A stretch of DNA of 64,000 bases from Aculops lycopersici (GCA_015350385.1 WNKI01000004.1:2410448-2474447); one strand, 5' to 3'; counted from the first letter of the stretch, positions 23,193 through 37,233 are shown. The notes: generated from the sequence alone by a model not told the origin. Numbers and translations are program-made.

Positions 23193-25456
23193 GGTGGACG
23201 CTGGACTGATTGACTGCGTAATTTTGGCTGATTCAAGGTGACTGTTCGTTTGAAGAAATGGATTGTTTGTTGTTTTTTCTTTTCTTTAATTGTATTTGTG
23301 TATGGATCTATATTGTTGCGTTTGTTTTGCTTGTCGTCTAGCTCGCTGGGCGCTTTTTGTCTTGATTACTCAATCAACTTCTTTGTTGGTGCTCTCGCCT
23401 CAATCTATTTGGCTTTGATTTTCTCTCTCCCTATCTATAAAGTCGATGGAACTCGACTGCATGTCGCACCTTCAACTTGCAAAATTGGATTGAGCCATGA
23501 TTAGTGAGTGAAGTGAGCGAGCGAGTGAGGTGATAATAGGCGAACACAACAATGTGAGACGATGCTGCTGCTAACTCTGATACTTTTGCGATGCTCACCC
23601 ATCGAACGCTGGCTTCCAATTGCGCGTCGGTCACACAGACAGACAGACAGGCAGTGAGAGAGGCGAGCGCAGACTTGCAAACACATGCACACGCAGGACA
23701 GGCGAGCAACGATAGAGCAACAAGTCGCCGACGTGCGCCCGCTTCCCGATTGACGACTACATTAGCGGCGACGTCGGCGGCAAGCAGCCGAGAGGTTGGC
23801 GTGAAAACTGCGCGATGGGCGACTGGCGCTGCTGGCGTGTGCTGTGTGCCATCCGTCTGGCTTCTCAAATGTCTATGGGATTTTAGTGTGGATGCGCAAA
23901 AGCAAAGCAAAGCACCACACACAGAGAAAGAGACTCGCCTTTGGGCCGCTCGAGGTGGCCAAAAGTCGGCGAGGGGAGTTTCTCTTGCGCTTTAGCGCTG
24001 CCACTTTGAACCATCATTGAGTTCGCCACCAATACCGTCGCAATACACTGGATGCGCAACTTGACTCGTGAAACATGCGCACAAAAATCACCCCAAACAA
24101 CGATGGCCACCACCACCACCATCACCAATCGTGAGTCCAGCTGGGCGGCCAACTGGGTGATTTTAGTTTCCCTTCCTTCCTCTAGGCCCAGAGTTTGCTG
24201 CAAAAATCATCGCCGCATCCCTCCCGCTGCGTCTAGCCGCGGTAACTCGACGACACGCCCACGTGCCTCAAAAATCCGAGTCCCCAAAATCGGGAAGCCC
24301 TCGACGACGTCTCAATCTGGGCTGCTTTTTTGCCAGTCTAGAATGGAGCGCCTCATAATGAATGAGAGGCCACCACTGCCAGCTAAAAAGAGCAAGTTAA
24401 TGGTGGAACAACCACCAACATCACCAAATAGACAGAGAGACTCCCAGAAAATTGCAGCTCTGGGGCGCTAGTCGGAAAAACTCGACTCCCAGTGCCGAGG
24501 GGCTGGCCAGTAAATTTGGCGCTGGTTCTGGTGGTGGTCACACTGACCCCCGAAGCGGCGTGCAACATCTCAATCAACTGGTGGTTGTAGTTCGAGGTTT
24601 CTCCGTTGTTGATCCAATGGAAGTTTGTGGAGTTGGAAATATTCGGAACCTCTTCTCTCCTGTACATTAGCTAGAGTGGCACGCAAATTGCAAGTCGTGC
24701 AAACTTTTCCTCCGGCGCCACTAAAGAGGCGGAGCAAATTGACTCTCCCTCGAGCTCATTCTCCTCCCTGTTCTCCATTCTAAGGGGCACTCCGACTCCA
24801 CTACTCCTGATAGATGGAGACGTCAGTTAGTCTGGGGCCCGTCGAGGGGGCGACCCACAAGCAGCCAGCCAGCAAGCGAGCGAGTGAGATTACAATGGAC
24901 ACGCAAACATGGAGCGAGAGAGACAGACACGACTCGCCAACTGACTGCTCGCTTCCACAACTGACCAGTCGGTCCGCGACGGCAACAGCAGCACCAAACG
25001 CTCGCCTCTCGTTCTGGTTCAGCCACAAGTAGTTGTTGCCAGTGGCCATTAGCGAGTCCACAAATCGCAAATAGAGACCTCAACTCGCCGGTGGCCTCTC
25101 ATCGTCTAGTTGGCTGCTGCTGCTGCTACTTTCCTCTTGTTTAGCTGCAAATTGGCCACCCAAAGTTATTCTTCTCGTTACACCAAACAGCCACGAGAAG
25201 AACTACAACTTAATTCAGCTTACAACAAGCTCAAAAAATAATTCTCCTCCCAGTTGGTCGGCGGCGGCGGCGGCGACCAACTTTTCTCTCGGCTCCGCTG
25301 CTCACTTCACCTGAGCGCACGAGACTCGAGCGAGGAGGAAAAAGTGGACACACTCAGCGGCACCCATCTGACCGGCGCCGCCACTCAGCTCACCTGGGCC
25401 TCACCCAACTCCCCGTCCGGCGCTCTGCGTGTGGCCCGCGCCGGGCGCCCCAATTT

Positions 25457-25492
<36 letters not shown>

Positions 25493-27555
25493 TTAATCAG
25501 TTGACCGGCTGCTTGGTCGGCGGCGGCGGTGCGCCAAAAGTGATCTCTTTCTTTGCTACACCAGGAACTTTGATGATTCAATTTCGCCAGCAACAACGAC
25601 GGCCACCAACGAATCGCAAAGTAAATTGCTTTACTTTGCGAGACCCGCGCCAGGTAAATTTTTGCCGCAGGTAAGTCCGTCTGTCTGTGCGTCTGATGCA
25701 CTCGATGATGGGTGCCACTCGTCGTTCTCCGGCACCCAAACTCAGATAAAAGTCTGAGTTTTTTCCTCCATCTTCATGGTCCTTCATTCTGATAAGATGA
25801 GATTTGCTCTTGGTTGACGTCGACGTCGACATCGACATCGACATCGACGTCGCGACGAAGAGCAAGTAACTCAAGAATAGAGACGAGAGACGTATTCGAA
25901 ACCTCAAACCTGTGTCAGCCGAACCGCAGCTAGGATCAACAAGTAGTTGGAATTATCATCCACGACTCGTCTCCAATTGCTCGTTTTACCTGAACTTTGT
26001 AGCAATACGACGTTCGAGTCTCGTGAAAATCATCGCCACCCATAGGATTTGTGTAGCTTTCTCCAGGTATTAATACAGCGACCACTTATCGCGCGCCAAC
26101 ATCGAGTTGCCATTTAGATATTAGTGGTGGTGGTTGTGGCGGTTGGTGCTCGATGCCAGTGGGATTTATTTTATTCGCCATTCAAAGCAAAATTGAATTC
26201 AGAAAGTAGCTATTCTGAGTGACTGAATATCAGCAGTCGCATCACCATTCCAATTGGAAGCTGAAGCTTAGAGGGCTTTACTTTTCGGTGGCTAGAAGGG
26301 CAACTGAAATGTTTGCACTTTCCCGTGGGTCAGTCTACGTGGTCGCCAAATCCACAAGTTGCTCCCACTTCTCTATTCCTATTACCTCTCTCCCTCTTCA
26401 TTGGCTTGGCCCCTCCTCTTGGTAGACCACCGAACTCGAACTCGAACTTGGGCTTCAACTTAAACTTAAACTCAAACTCAATTTCAAACCAAAACTTGAA
26501 CCCCTCAGAATGTAAATACAAACACAAGAGGAGAAACTTCCAATTTTATTAAACTTTTCCTGTCTCCTCCTTGTCCTAACTGAAACTTTCGTTGGTTTAA
26601 TCTCGCAAATGGTTTGCCGAGTTTGATGAGAGAAGAGGAGATGAGCAACAATTTTCTATTTGCCTCCCTCCCTGCCCCTTGCTTTGCTAGCCTACCGCAT
26701 AACTAACTTGTCATTCAGTCAACACCAACTTCAACTTTAAACTTCAAATCCCCGCCACCCAAAGCGAGATTTCTGGGGCTCGCCGCCACCCAATTGGGCG
26801 CACCGTGGTTGAAACTGAATTGAAATAGCGACTAGTGGTCGTGGTCGCCCTGGATTCGGATTTGCTAGAGGGAGAGTCAACAAGTTCGTTTGTTTTGCTG
26901 CTAAAGCCTGCTCGTAAGTTGGTGGTCATTCTATTTCAAATTCCATGTTTACCCATTTGATTCCCCAATTCTGCCTTGCCCCAAATTTAGACTTTTTCCC
27001 CGAGTTGCTTTTGTTGTCAATGAGATTAGACAAACAAGTCGCCACATTGTAACCCAAGTGCCCCAATTCAACCAGCGCTCAGGCCTATATTTCGCAGCGC
27101 TTGTCATATAACTTCGTCAGATTGCAATGCAACAGCTGGCCTGCTGCTGTGGCTTCCATTTAAACTAAAATAAGCTAACTGGCTAAATATCAATATTGAT
27201 TCAGAGAGGCCAACAAAATTATCGTCATCAAAATGATATCAATTTTACCATGGATCCCGACTTCTTAGCTTCTTGTACCTCCTCAGAAGGTCAAGCTGAG
27301 CGGCAATTCCTAAATTTTAGCTTAAAATTCGCTGGTCACGCTGGCTATCTGGACCAAAGCACACACAGCACGCAAGAGATTTGTGCTGCATTTAGCTGCA
27401 AACAACAACCACCAACAATCGAATATCTAATATTTGCATTCACGCAACCCTAATGCTAATCCAATCCCACACAGGGCCCAGTGTATCGACCTCTGCGACG
27501 CGTGCGACCCGAGGGCGCCAACATTCAAACACCAGTCTAATCCTCTCGCTTGTGG

Positions 27556-28119
27556 CTATGACTCCCGCTTTTTAACGCTGGACTTCGGGCGACGCAACAA
27601 TGTAAACAAGTTACAACTAAGCTTCAGGTAATCGATTAATCCGCTGAGATGAGTCAGAATAATGGATCCGAAATTCTTGATTAAATTTAGTAGCTGCCGA
27701 AGGTAGCCCAGGTAACGATGGTGTTGCAAATGTAGCCAGGCGCTGAGGCGCAAACACCAATCTGGAGTTGTAATAAGTTCGGCCTCGAGAAGCGTCAGGT
27801 AAATTCGCTCAAAGAATAGATAAGTATGAACTGCCGACAGCCCAATCCAAGCCTCAATGTTACCACTAATAATATTAACCAAATCCTGTTTCGTATACTT
27901 GGGTTCTGTCAGGTGCAATGTACTAACTGGTGCGCCATAAATCACCGAAATGGTAGCGCAACAATCGGCCTCCTTTTTGAGTTTATCTAGAAGCAATTGA
28001 TCCCTAAGGTATCTCTGCGCAGTTGTGGTTTCGTGTTGGCGTAATGATTTTTGGGTAACGAAGAGAGGAAGAGGAAGAAAAGAAAGCTCATTAGGATTGC
28101 GGTGCCTTGGGATCGGGGG
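27556..28119 (-). CDS. Unassigned open frame, possibly an exon or an old element fragment
   Basis: 188 codons open without an in-frame ATG, so at best an exon. The predicted sequence is mixed and protein-like rather than low complexity (for example YGAPVSTLHLTEPKYTKQDL, then FFERIYLTLLEAEL, then YLGYLRQLLNLIKNFGS). The order L-E-A-x-L, P-x-x-C, L-G-Y, L-R-x-L-L-N-x-I-K-N-F resembles, loosely, the end of a gypsy-type reverse transcriptase, but no YxDD-like catalytic box is present. The opposite strand is also partly open (27434-27631). I do not assign a function. Confidence 0.3.
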   Translation of the reverse strand, partial: PPIPRHRNPNELSFLPLPLFVTQKSLRQHETTTAQRYLRDQLLLDKLKKEADCCATISVIYGAPVSTLHLTEPKYTKQDLVNIISGNIEAWIGLSAVHTYLFFERIYLTLLEAELITTPDWCLRLSAWLHLQHHRYLGYLRQLLNLIKNFGSIILTHLSGLIDYLKLSCNLFTLLRRPKSSVKKRES

Positions 28120-29299
28120 TCAAATGTTGATGAGAATATACGGAGAAAAAAGTTGACGGGACACACAGGACACATAAATAAGATGTAAAACTAACAGGTA
28201 TCGCTCAGCTTGAGTCGGCATCAATAGTATATGCACGCCACCGGTAACACCAGTTGATGGGTTACAGCGAGAGGAGACACAACGGGAGCATTTAATACCA
28301 GTAAATTCCTAGCATTTCTGCATCACGCAACAGCAGGCGGTGCCTTTTTGGTTGAGAGCCTCTTGTTTGATGGTTATATGGTGCAGCAGGTGGTTTGAGC
28401 TGGTCGTGCACAGGTGACATTCAGCGTGTGTGTGTGTGTGAGAATAAGTTTGCGCCGCCCTCGCTCTGACATCCCGCCAACAACCTGTTGCCGCTGTTTC
28501 TCCTTGGTAGTCGCGAGGATAGCTAACAGTAAAGTCGTTGCAGTCCACCAATTGACCACCACAGCCACCAGTTGACGCGTGGATTTGTTTATTGCGCGTT
28601 TGCGTTGACGGGAATGCACTTTTGATTGGTCAATCACTCGATTTCCTTAGCATGAGAGCGAGAAGCAACAGGAGAAGTTAAAGTCAAAGTTGCGCGATGG
28701 CGATGGTTTCAAATCTGTGACCAATTGGACATTTCAATTTGGTGACTTTTTCTTCTTTCCTCTTTGGTCGCCAAATTCCACGTCCAACAACTCTCCTAGT
28801 TTAATACTGAGTTTCATTGTAACAACGTGGTCCAATGTCACCGCCCGAGAGCAACGAGATTTAAAATTCTTCTCTCGCAGCGAGAGATCAATTTCATCAT
28901 TGCAACCACAGACTCTGGAAAATCAGTGAAAGCCACCACAAAATGACCATAATCAATTCAACGAGCGTAAATCACCACACAAGAAAGAGAGCGAGAGAGA
29001 AAGCTGAATGCTCTTTTGCCTCCCTCTACAATACATAAAAAACTGGAGCAAATTTGGGGCCAATGATTTGTGCGCGACTCCTTGACTCTCGAATGCGCAG
29101 AAAACTCATCAGTTTGGTGGCGAAGTTTACCTGAAAGTGCCATTTCAACTGTAGTTCATGATGAGGTAGAGAAATAGAGAGAATGACAATGGAATTGAAT
29201 TATAACTGCAACCGGCAACCATAGTTCACGAACACCCGCGCTGATAAGCGACAAAGTTTCATATTCCTCTTTAAATGGCAGTAAGTTCAGTGATAAAGT

Positions 29300-29350
29300 T
29301 TGAAAACTGGAAGCACTGGGCCACCAGGCGCCAGTGCTTCCAGTTTTCAA
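29300..29350. repeat. Perfect 20-bp inverted repeat with 11-base loop
   Basis: Bases 29300-29319 are the exact reverse complement of 29331-29350. The loop, gccaccaggcg, is 29320-29330. A 51-base element with no mismatch is far beyond chance for a window of this size. No gene is recognised around it. Confidence 0.95.
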
Positions 29351-30720
29351 TATGGTTTAAAATCAATATGGTTGCTATAGTCATCAGATCAAATTGATTC
29401 ATCTAGACCCCAAGCTGCGCGGCCACATTGGAAAAGTCTGTTTGTTATGAATGACAAAACGTTTATGTTAATTTCTCAATGGTTCGTATAACTCCCCATT
29501 CATTGACTTGAATCATTGATGATCATATAGATTCATTAGAGGAGTCGTTCTCACTGTTGCCACCGATATTATCAAATACTTTTGCGACTTCAAATTGATT
29601 TTGTCGCCTGCAAATTAACGAGGCAAGAGCTAGGAGCAGGGAGTTTACTAAACCAAACCTAAAACTCCAGTTACAACTATAACACTGAAATTGCGGAATA
29701 CAACATACAAAATACAACCCGCGACCACCAGTTGCTCTCTCGCTGGACCGCCTGCGAGGCGTCAGCCGGAAGTGGAGTTCGCGTTCTCGCTTGTTGGTTG
29801 CTGATTTTGAGTCTCTCGATGAGCCGACTTGTTGGAGTTTATATTATAGGTCGCTCATTGATGGAGAATGAATATCAAGTGAGCGAGCAAAAAAGTGAAC
29901 TGCATATTTTATTGCTCCAGTTTCCTTTTATCCTCTCGCCACGTTAGGTACGCGCGGTGGAGGTCGAGCATATCAATCGACGACGACGACGACGATGAGC
30001 AGTTCCGACCAGATTCAAGCGACTTTTGCGACTTAGGTGGTCGTTATTCGCGTCCAGGGAGCATTTGTTTGGTGGTTCGTGTGTGGCCACCTTGGGAGTC
30101 GGGCGACCTGCAGCAAAACTGGCCGGCATTTGACTGAAGAAGTTCACATCGAAAAATCCAGCGATGGCCATTCGACCTGACGCTTGGTTGCCGGCACTAC
30201 CGCTGCACTGGACCACCGGGTTAGTTTTATCATTGTTTGGAGCCACCTGAGCGGGGGCAGCAGCGATGGTCCCCGATGGTCGTTGGTCAGCTCGGCGCTG
30301 CCAGGTGAAGTGAGTTGGATTCTTGATGGATTTCAAGTCGCGCAGTTGCTGTGTCTGCTGCAAAGCAAGACATCAACTAAAGGACGAGCCTCCAGTATTA
30401 GGGAGGGCTTCGCCCATCGGCCAGTGGTCAGCTAGTGAGTTGGAGATAGAGAGCGACGGGCGAGTGAGGAATTTCTCAACTGTTCAGTGGCCAGGTAAGT
30501 TTAGTGGGAGCAGCGCCAAGTACTTGTTGTTGCTGCTGCTGCTATGCCACCAAGTCAGATGAATCTGCCCCCGGCGCCAAAGGTGGAAACATGGCCGCTC
30601 GCTGCGGAACTTGACACTAGTGGGCCACTGACCGTCAGATTGGTGGACCTCGTCGCACGGCTTGTCGATCGGCTGATGATTGGAGAGATAGCGACTCGCC
30701 CATTGTTGTCGCCATTATGA

Positions 30721-30781
30721 CCATCAAAGTTGGATCTTTGATGGGCTTTCTGCCGGGAGAATCCGAGGGGATTCTCCCGGC
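30721..30781. repeat. Two adjacent perfect hairpins
   Basis: First hairpin: 30721-30729 (ccatcaaag) pairs with 30736-30744, loop six bases. Second: 30752-30764 (gccgggagaatcc) pairs with 30769-30781, loop four bases (gagg). They are seven bases apart. No coding context and no following T-run. Confidence 0.9.
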
Positions 30782-31883
30782 GCGCGACTTTGCTGATGCT
30801 TGGAGCATTAGACGAGACGAGAAGTGGACCATTAGAAATCCACCTGAAACTTGAGGGGAATAGAATAGCAGTCCGCCAATCAAAAGACGTCGCGGCGTCG
30901 ACAAGTAGACAGACGAGAGCAACAGAATTAGCCGATTGATGGTCCAATTGGCGCGCAGCTAACCTATCGTTTGCTACTATTACTTCTACTACTGCCACTA
31001 CTACTGCTGCCAACAGCATACAGGCGTAGGCCCGAGTCAATGGAGCGCCAACCTGTTGCTGCGGCATCCATCGGCACAGGTGGGCAGGCGTCGTTGGCAT
31101 TGGCGCGAAGGTCGTCCGGTCGCAAGTTGGCGCTGCAGCACTTTGCAGCTCGAAAATAGTCTACTTTTCCTCTGATTTTTCCCTTCTCGCGTTTCCTTCC
31201 TCATTCGCCCATGCAATAAAGTTATATCTGCCCATCTACTTCCAGCTCCATCTTTATCTCCGGCTCTCTACTCACAGCCGAATGGAAGAGAGATCAGCGA
31301 GGAGGACCAAGGGGGAGAGAGGACATCAAGCAGCGCGCGTGTGGTCCTCGCGTTGCAGTCAAGTGGTTTCTGGTGCTGGTGGCGTCCAAAGTTCCACTGG
31401 CTAACCAGCGCAATGAATTGCCGCCGCCGCCGCCTCCATCAACTTGGTGGGCGACCATCAGGTAGGTGGATGTAATCGCTCGCAAGTTGACCACTTGAAG
31501 ATGCAACTCGCGAGGAGAAGAATTTTCACGTACCAAATCAAAGCCGATCTTCGTGGTGGTAGTCGTCGTTGGCGTCGTTTGAGTTTAAGTTGGAGTTCCT
31601 CAAACGAATGAAATGAAAGGTCCACAGGTGGTTCAGTTGGTCGTAGTCAACAGTTGGTTAGCCACGCTGACCAACAAGCGTGAGGATCTGATGATTCCGT
31701 CGCCTGAGTTGCCACTGTCTCGATCAAATCTGTTGCCAGTTTGCTTCTCGCAAGACTCTGGCCCTTCGTCTTGGGCAGCATGTGCGCAGATAGACACACA
31801 AGAACAATGCCAACGACTACGACGAGAAACTACTTGTTGCCTCTTCTCCGGCCGCCTCTTTTCTTTCCATTAAACAGACGGCT

Positions 31884-31921
<38 letters not shown>

Positions 31922-34437
31922 GCCGCAGGCAACAACAAGTAGTCGTGGCGCCCGAGGTGAAGCGAGCTCTGCTTTTGCAGTGTCCACTGCAAGGGAATAA
32001 CTAAGACAAGGTAAGGCAACGGGGCGACTCGTTGGTGGCATTGGGAGCTGATGGTCAGTGGAGTGGCCCGCTTGCCTGGCCAGCGTAGCGCAGCGCGGCG
32101 CCTGTGTAATGATCTCATCCGAGAGCAGCAACAAGTGGAGCGCTGCCGGCCGCCGCCGCCGCCACTGATTTGCTAGAAGCGTGTGAGCCGAATTGATGGC
32201 TCAATTTAGTCGCTGGCTCTCAGGTTGCTCTTGGTCTCAGTGACTCGCCTGCGACGGCCACAGGTGGTTGTTGGCGGACAGCGCGCCGCCGGCCACGCAC
32301 ACCGCCAGCGATGGCCACCTGTAACCTATTGCGCCTTCATCTTCTTTAGTCTAGTCTTCGTAGTTTCGACGCTCATTTGCCGGCTGCCGTCGTTGTGGCT
32401 CGAGGCGCAGCTAGCGAGCTAAAGAGAAAAGAGCAAAAAGCAGAGAGCAAAGGAAGGAGCAAGCAGTGCAACAAGTGTCCGCTCGCCTATCCATTTATCT
32501 CGGCGCGCCGCCCAAGCGGAGGGAGCAGCTCGCTTTTTTCGAAGTCTCGGTAACTTGGCTGCTCTGGATGTTGCCGTTGTATTGCAACCAAGCAAAATAG
32601 CGGCCAGAAAGAACGAGGAACATAACAAACGTCAAGCCAGCGAGCTACTCGAGCACCAACCTCTCAACTCAACTCAACTTTATTCGAATCACAGGCAGGT
32701 GAGCTGAGTTTAGAGTTTGGAGTCGAGGTTCTAACAGTGAGCTGGAGGTGAGCCAAGCGAGGGATGTGAGCCGCGAGTTTCTGTGGCTCGGCTCGGTTCG
32801 GTTCGAAGCGGCCCGAATCATTGTGAGCTTTGTGAGCAGCTCGGCCCGAGTGAGCTCTCGAAAATTGCCGGCTCGGCTAATTCGGACGCGCTCCCGAAAT
32901 GCGGTAGCTTAGCTCAGCTCACGTCCATGGGGAGGGCCACACACAGGCACGCACATGCGAGAAAATCGCCTCTGCCGCAGCTTGCAATCATCCCATGGTG
33001 CTCTCACTCCCAAAAGCTCACCTGTTGTTAAGTGCTAAACTTGCAGCCATTCCGAACGCCCGACTGCCTCCCTGGGCGCCGACGAGTCCGGTGGTCTGAT
33101 ATCTTAATTCCACTTCCTCCCCCGTTGGTCGGAGTTTCGTTGAGGTTGTTTTAGTGTCAGATGCCAACGACGACAGCGACTGCTACAACTTCAGAGCAGT
33201 TGCAGTTGCGGCGCTGGTGGCAAGGGCAACAGGTAGTAGCAGCTCACCTGCAACACTCGGGTGAGGAGAGAGGGAGAGGAGAATAATAACAACAACGGCA
33301 ACTTGTTGGTTGCGCCAACGAATGCGCCAAACACCAAGGCGCCGCGGCGACGTTGGTGGAGTCACACGCTAGAGGCGAGCCAACTGGACCGCCGACTTGC
33401 AACTCGCCAATCGATTCTGTAGCGCCGTCGCAGCAAAAGATCGGCGCTCTTTGCGTGCAAATGGCAAGCTGTCCAGACAATTGAGCTAAATCTTAGCAGA
33501 AGCACTGGCTTTAACATCAGACCAATGTAACAACAAAGACGACAACGACGACGACCTACAAAGTGACTGCCTCCCTATAGTCGGTGGTCTTGTTACTATC
33601 TCGTCCAGTTGCTCGCTATTCTCGTGAGATCTCGTTGCAAATCTGATGCTCGAGTTTTACATCGTTATCGTCGTCTTCGTCCCCGAGAAGTTGTAAGAGT
33701 TTTCGCCCTTTACTAGGTGCAGACACAATAGACTCACTGCTGTGGCACCACCGATCAGCTTGCCACAGGACCACGGCGAGGTTTCCAAAACCGATCCAAC
33801 GCATTCGAAGAGACTTGGCTAGCCTTTGCTCTCGCCCATGAGTCGCCCCGTTTGTGTGTGAGTTGACCACTGAGAGCGAGAGAGTCTCTCTTTAGCTGCC
33901 TCTCTATAATAGGCAAGCCTGCAAGTCCCTTGGCTAACACAACAACTTGTTGTACTTGCGTGGCACTGAAGCAACAAGTCCTTCTGCTGCCAGAGAATGC
34001 AGCAGAACACAACTTGCCCACCTGTTGACTGCACAACAACTGTGGCGTCACCACCAAGACCAACGCCAACACTGAGGTAACTAAAACCCACACTCCGACT
34101 CGAGATTCCGGCAAGTTGTTTGCTTCGCAGGTCTCACTGGGCGCCACAGCAAGATAATCGAGTCCAGCTCAAAAAAGGTCCCGGCAATGGCAATATGTTC
34201 ACCGCTCAGATGAGAGACGAATGCACGAAGACAAGACACGAAAACTCATAGATACTCCAGGAGAATCTCTCGGGTCTCATGCCCTTGCCTTTCAAAAGAC
34301 TAGTCAATGCGAGTCTATGACTTGAGTAGTCTGAAGGGAATACCACGACGACGAGTCAATTGGTGGCCAGCGAGTCGCGCACTTGAAGACTTGAACTTTG
34401 AATGGCCAGGCAAGAATTTCTTAAGATGGGACCAGTA

Positions 34438-34469
34438 GTGGTGGTGGTGGTGGTGGTGGTGGTGGTGGT
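34438..34469. repeat. GTG trinucleotide array
   Basis: About ten tandem GTG units, followed by a degenerate AGTAGC/AGCAAC-rich segment. Confidence 0.9.
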
Positions 34470-37180
34470 AGCAGTAGCAGTAGTAGCAGCAACAGTAACA
34501 ATAGCAACCTGTTGCTGCTCCTTCACTCCACTCTCCGGCGGACTTCATTGGTCAAGCTGAAAACCACACACAAGCCGCCGGACGCCAATGGGATCGCCTT
34601 TTTAGTCTCGTCATGTTGGTGGGCCGCCGCTATTGAAGCCTTCGAATGCCTTCCGACCAATCGGATGGAGGAGTCAGTGGTCGTCGGTGTTTTTAGAGTT
34701 GGAGTACGGAGGTAGAGGTAGAGGTGGCGGAGCTAGAAGTAGAGACAGAGAATAGAGCAGAGGAGAGATAACAATAGAGCAAATCGGCTGAGTTTGGGCA
34801 ACTTTAACAAATGGTCGCCCAAACGCTTGTGAGCAACGACTAGTTTTTTCAACCGACTCCACTATAAAGTCGCCCCTCGCGTCCGTCGTCTCGCAGGAAC
34901 CTCTTGCTATGTGGCTGCCCACTGCACAGGGAGTCTCTCGGTGATCATGATGTTAGGCGGCCACCTGGCAGGTAGACTTTTTCAGCCGCTTGCCGCCCAA
35001 CTGATCGCCCCGCAACTGACTTGGCGGCGAGCGGTTGGCGCACTCGAGCAAAGGCGCGTCCCTCTCTAAGGTCTACAGGTGGTTGTTGTTGTTGCTGTTG
35101 TTGTTGCTGTTGTGTGCAACTGAATCTCTGCAGCCAAGTCGCAGCTTATAGCCAGACGCGCTGCTATTGCGGCCGATTATTCGGCCAATTTGACAGGTAA
35201 AGGTAAAGAAGGCAGGGGAAGGTAAGAAATTTGACGATATAGACGGACGACCATTATTATCATCGTTACCATTATTATAGCTGCGGTCGTCTCTCAGTCG
35301 CCATTATTGCTTCGGAATTTCTCTCTCGCTTTAGAGGTAAAACTGCCCACGTCCTTGTTACTGCTCAACAAGTTGGCTTCGTTGCTTGGTTGGTTTGTTG
35401 ATGGAGCAATTGACTCGCCTCCTCTTGGTCGTTTTCAGCGACGTAATTGCACAGGCTCAATGTGAGGCAAACAAAACTGCGACCATCAACTTGAATGGTC
35501 GTCAGCTGCTCACTTACTTGCCGCTGCTACCTCGTCAACAAAACCTCGACCGGATGTGCGCGCCGATAACTGAGGTCCCGAGGATATGGCGCCGCTAGCG
35601 CTTCATGGCCAGAAAGAGAGGGAGGGGGACAAAAAACAGCGAGTTGCCGGTGCAATTGTAGTTGTTAGTTCACGGAGCCGTTACATGAAAGGAAAACAAG
35701 TTAGCCATCAAATTAATGCTCATATCTGCCTAATTGGATCTGCAGCTACGGCTTAGTTGGGTTAAATTGTCGCTAAGTCCAGTGGCCAAGTCGAGCTTGG
35801 TTGAGATAAGAAACTTGGCGGAGGCAACAAGTTGTTGGTGGAGCTGCAAGTGGAAGGGTGAGTTGGCTTTATTATCGCCGCTTTGCTGGCGCTAGCACTA
35901 CTACGTTCCTACCAGTAGCTAGAATTAGCATCACCAACAGCTCGAGTGTAGGGCTAGAGTTAGAGCTAGAGAGAGAGAGGAGCAGCATGTGCAATTAATA
36001 ACCAAATAGTGCGCCTCTCACTGCGCGTTATAGATAAATCGAGCGCACTAATTAGTGCAACTCGATAGGAACAGCAAAAACTGCAATATAAATCATGCAA
36101 GTCCAGCGGCAACAAGTGGCGGTTGGCCGGAACAAGAACACCCGGCAGTGCTTCAGTGTAGTTCAGATCAACTCAGTCTATAGTTGGAAGTGTGGTGCAG
36201 TAAAAGGAGTGTCCTATTCAATTCGCCAAGTGGATGCTTTTTTTCGTCTTCATAGTTGTCTCCTACTTGCGTAATCGTGGTAGTAGTAGTCCTCCTCCTC
36301 TTCTCGCTCTTGGTCTTAGATTTAGTCTTGGTCTTGGTCTTCGTTTTCGTCGCCCACCCAATAAATTTGTCATCCCATAGAGAAGGAAGAAGCGGACTAA
36401 TACAACTAAACTATCGTTTAACGTTTGCATTGACACTGCAACACATACGGAGAGACAGGGAGGTTAACCAATAAGCCGGCTAAGCAAAACTAAAATTGAG
36501 CTCGCTGATGGCCACTTTGCGCCGCTACTTTTAGTCGACTGTTGGATTCCTTTGGAGGCGCCGCAGTTGCCACCAACGTCGTAGTCGTCGTTAGCCTTTT
36601 TACCTGTTGACTTCTCGGTGAAGATGACGAGAGAAATGAAAAACGACCAAGACTAAAAAGACTACTAATATTACAAGCTGACCGAGACTAAGATGACGAC
36701 TAGGAGGCGACGTTACGATACGATGGCAGCGGCGATAGTTGTTTTACGACCGAGAGGAGAGGACACTAAGAGCTGAGAGCCGAGCACCTGTTGCTGCTCT
36801 GGTCGTTGGGCGAACAGGTAAATTTGCCAACGTCGAGGAGGACGATGACGATGAAATGCAAACACGAACTCGAATGGTCGAGCAAATGAATGGTCAGCCA
36901 ATCAAGGTGGAGCTAGCAGGTAAGTGGGCGACTAACGAGGCGACCGGATGGGAGTTAGTGAGAGCAAATTTTGCATTAGTCGGCTGGGCTTAGTTGGAGG
37001 CGGCTTTGCGACTCGTCGAGCTATTAGCTGGACACAGCTAAATTGAAGCGTCTAAAACTACAGCTACAACCACGACGACGACAACTGCGACGAGCACGAT
37101 GAGATAAGAGGAGCATGATAGTCGCGGGCTAACTAGTTGGCTGAAGGCAGTCGACTCGAGACAACCAACTAACTACCAAA

Positions 37181-37220
<40 letters not shown>

Positions 37221-37233
37221 AAGCTAGAAATAA

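Noticed and set aside
27434..27631. Plus-strand frame with acceptor and donor-like ends (CIDLCDACDP...)
   Set aside because: It overlaps the unassigned minus-strand frame and two other frames are also open across the first part; no basis to choose it.
28309..28551. Cys/His-containing minus-strand frame (CHLCTTSSNHLLHH), possible upstream Oaz finger
   Set aside because: The spacing does not fit a C2H2 finger, and the His run comes from a (GT)n repeat.
30555..31100. 181-codon minus-strand frame
   Set aside because: No domain, no good start context, and it runs through the hairpin pair at 30721-30781.
33616..33870. Minus-strand frame with an acidic run (GDEDDDND) and an acceptor, possible Oaz or other exon
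   Set aside because: No zinc finger or other recognisable motif; too short to support.
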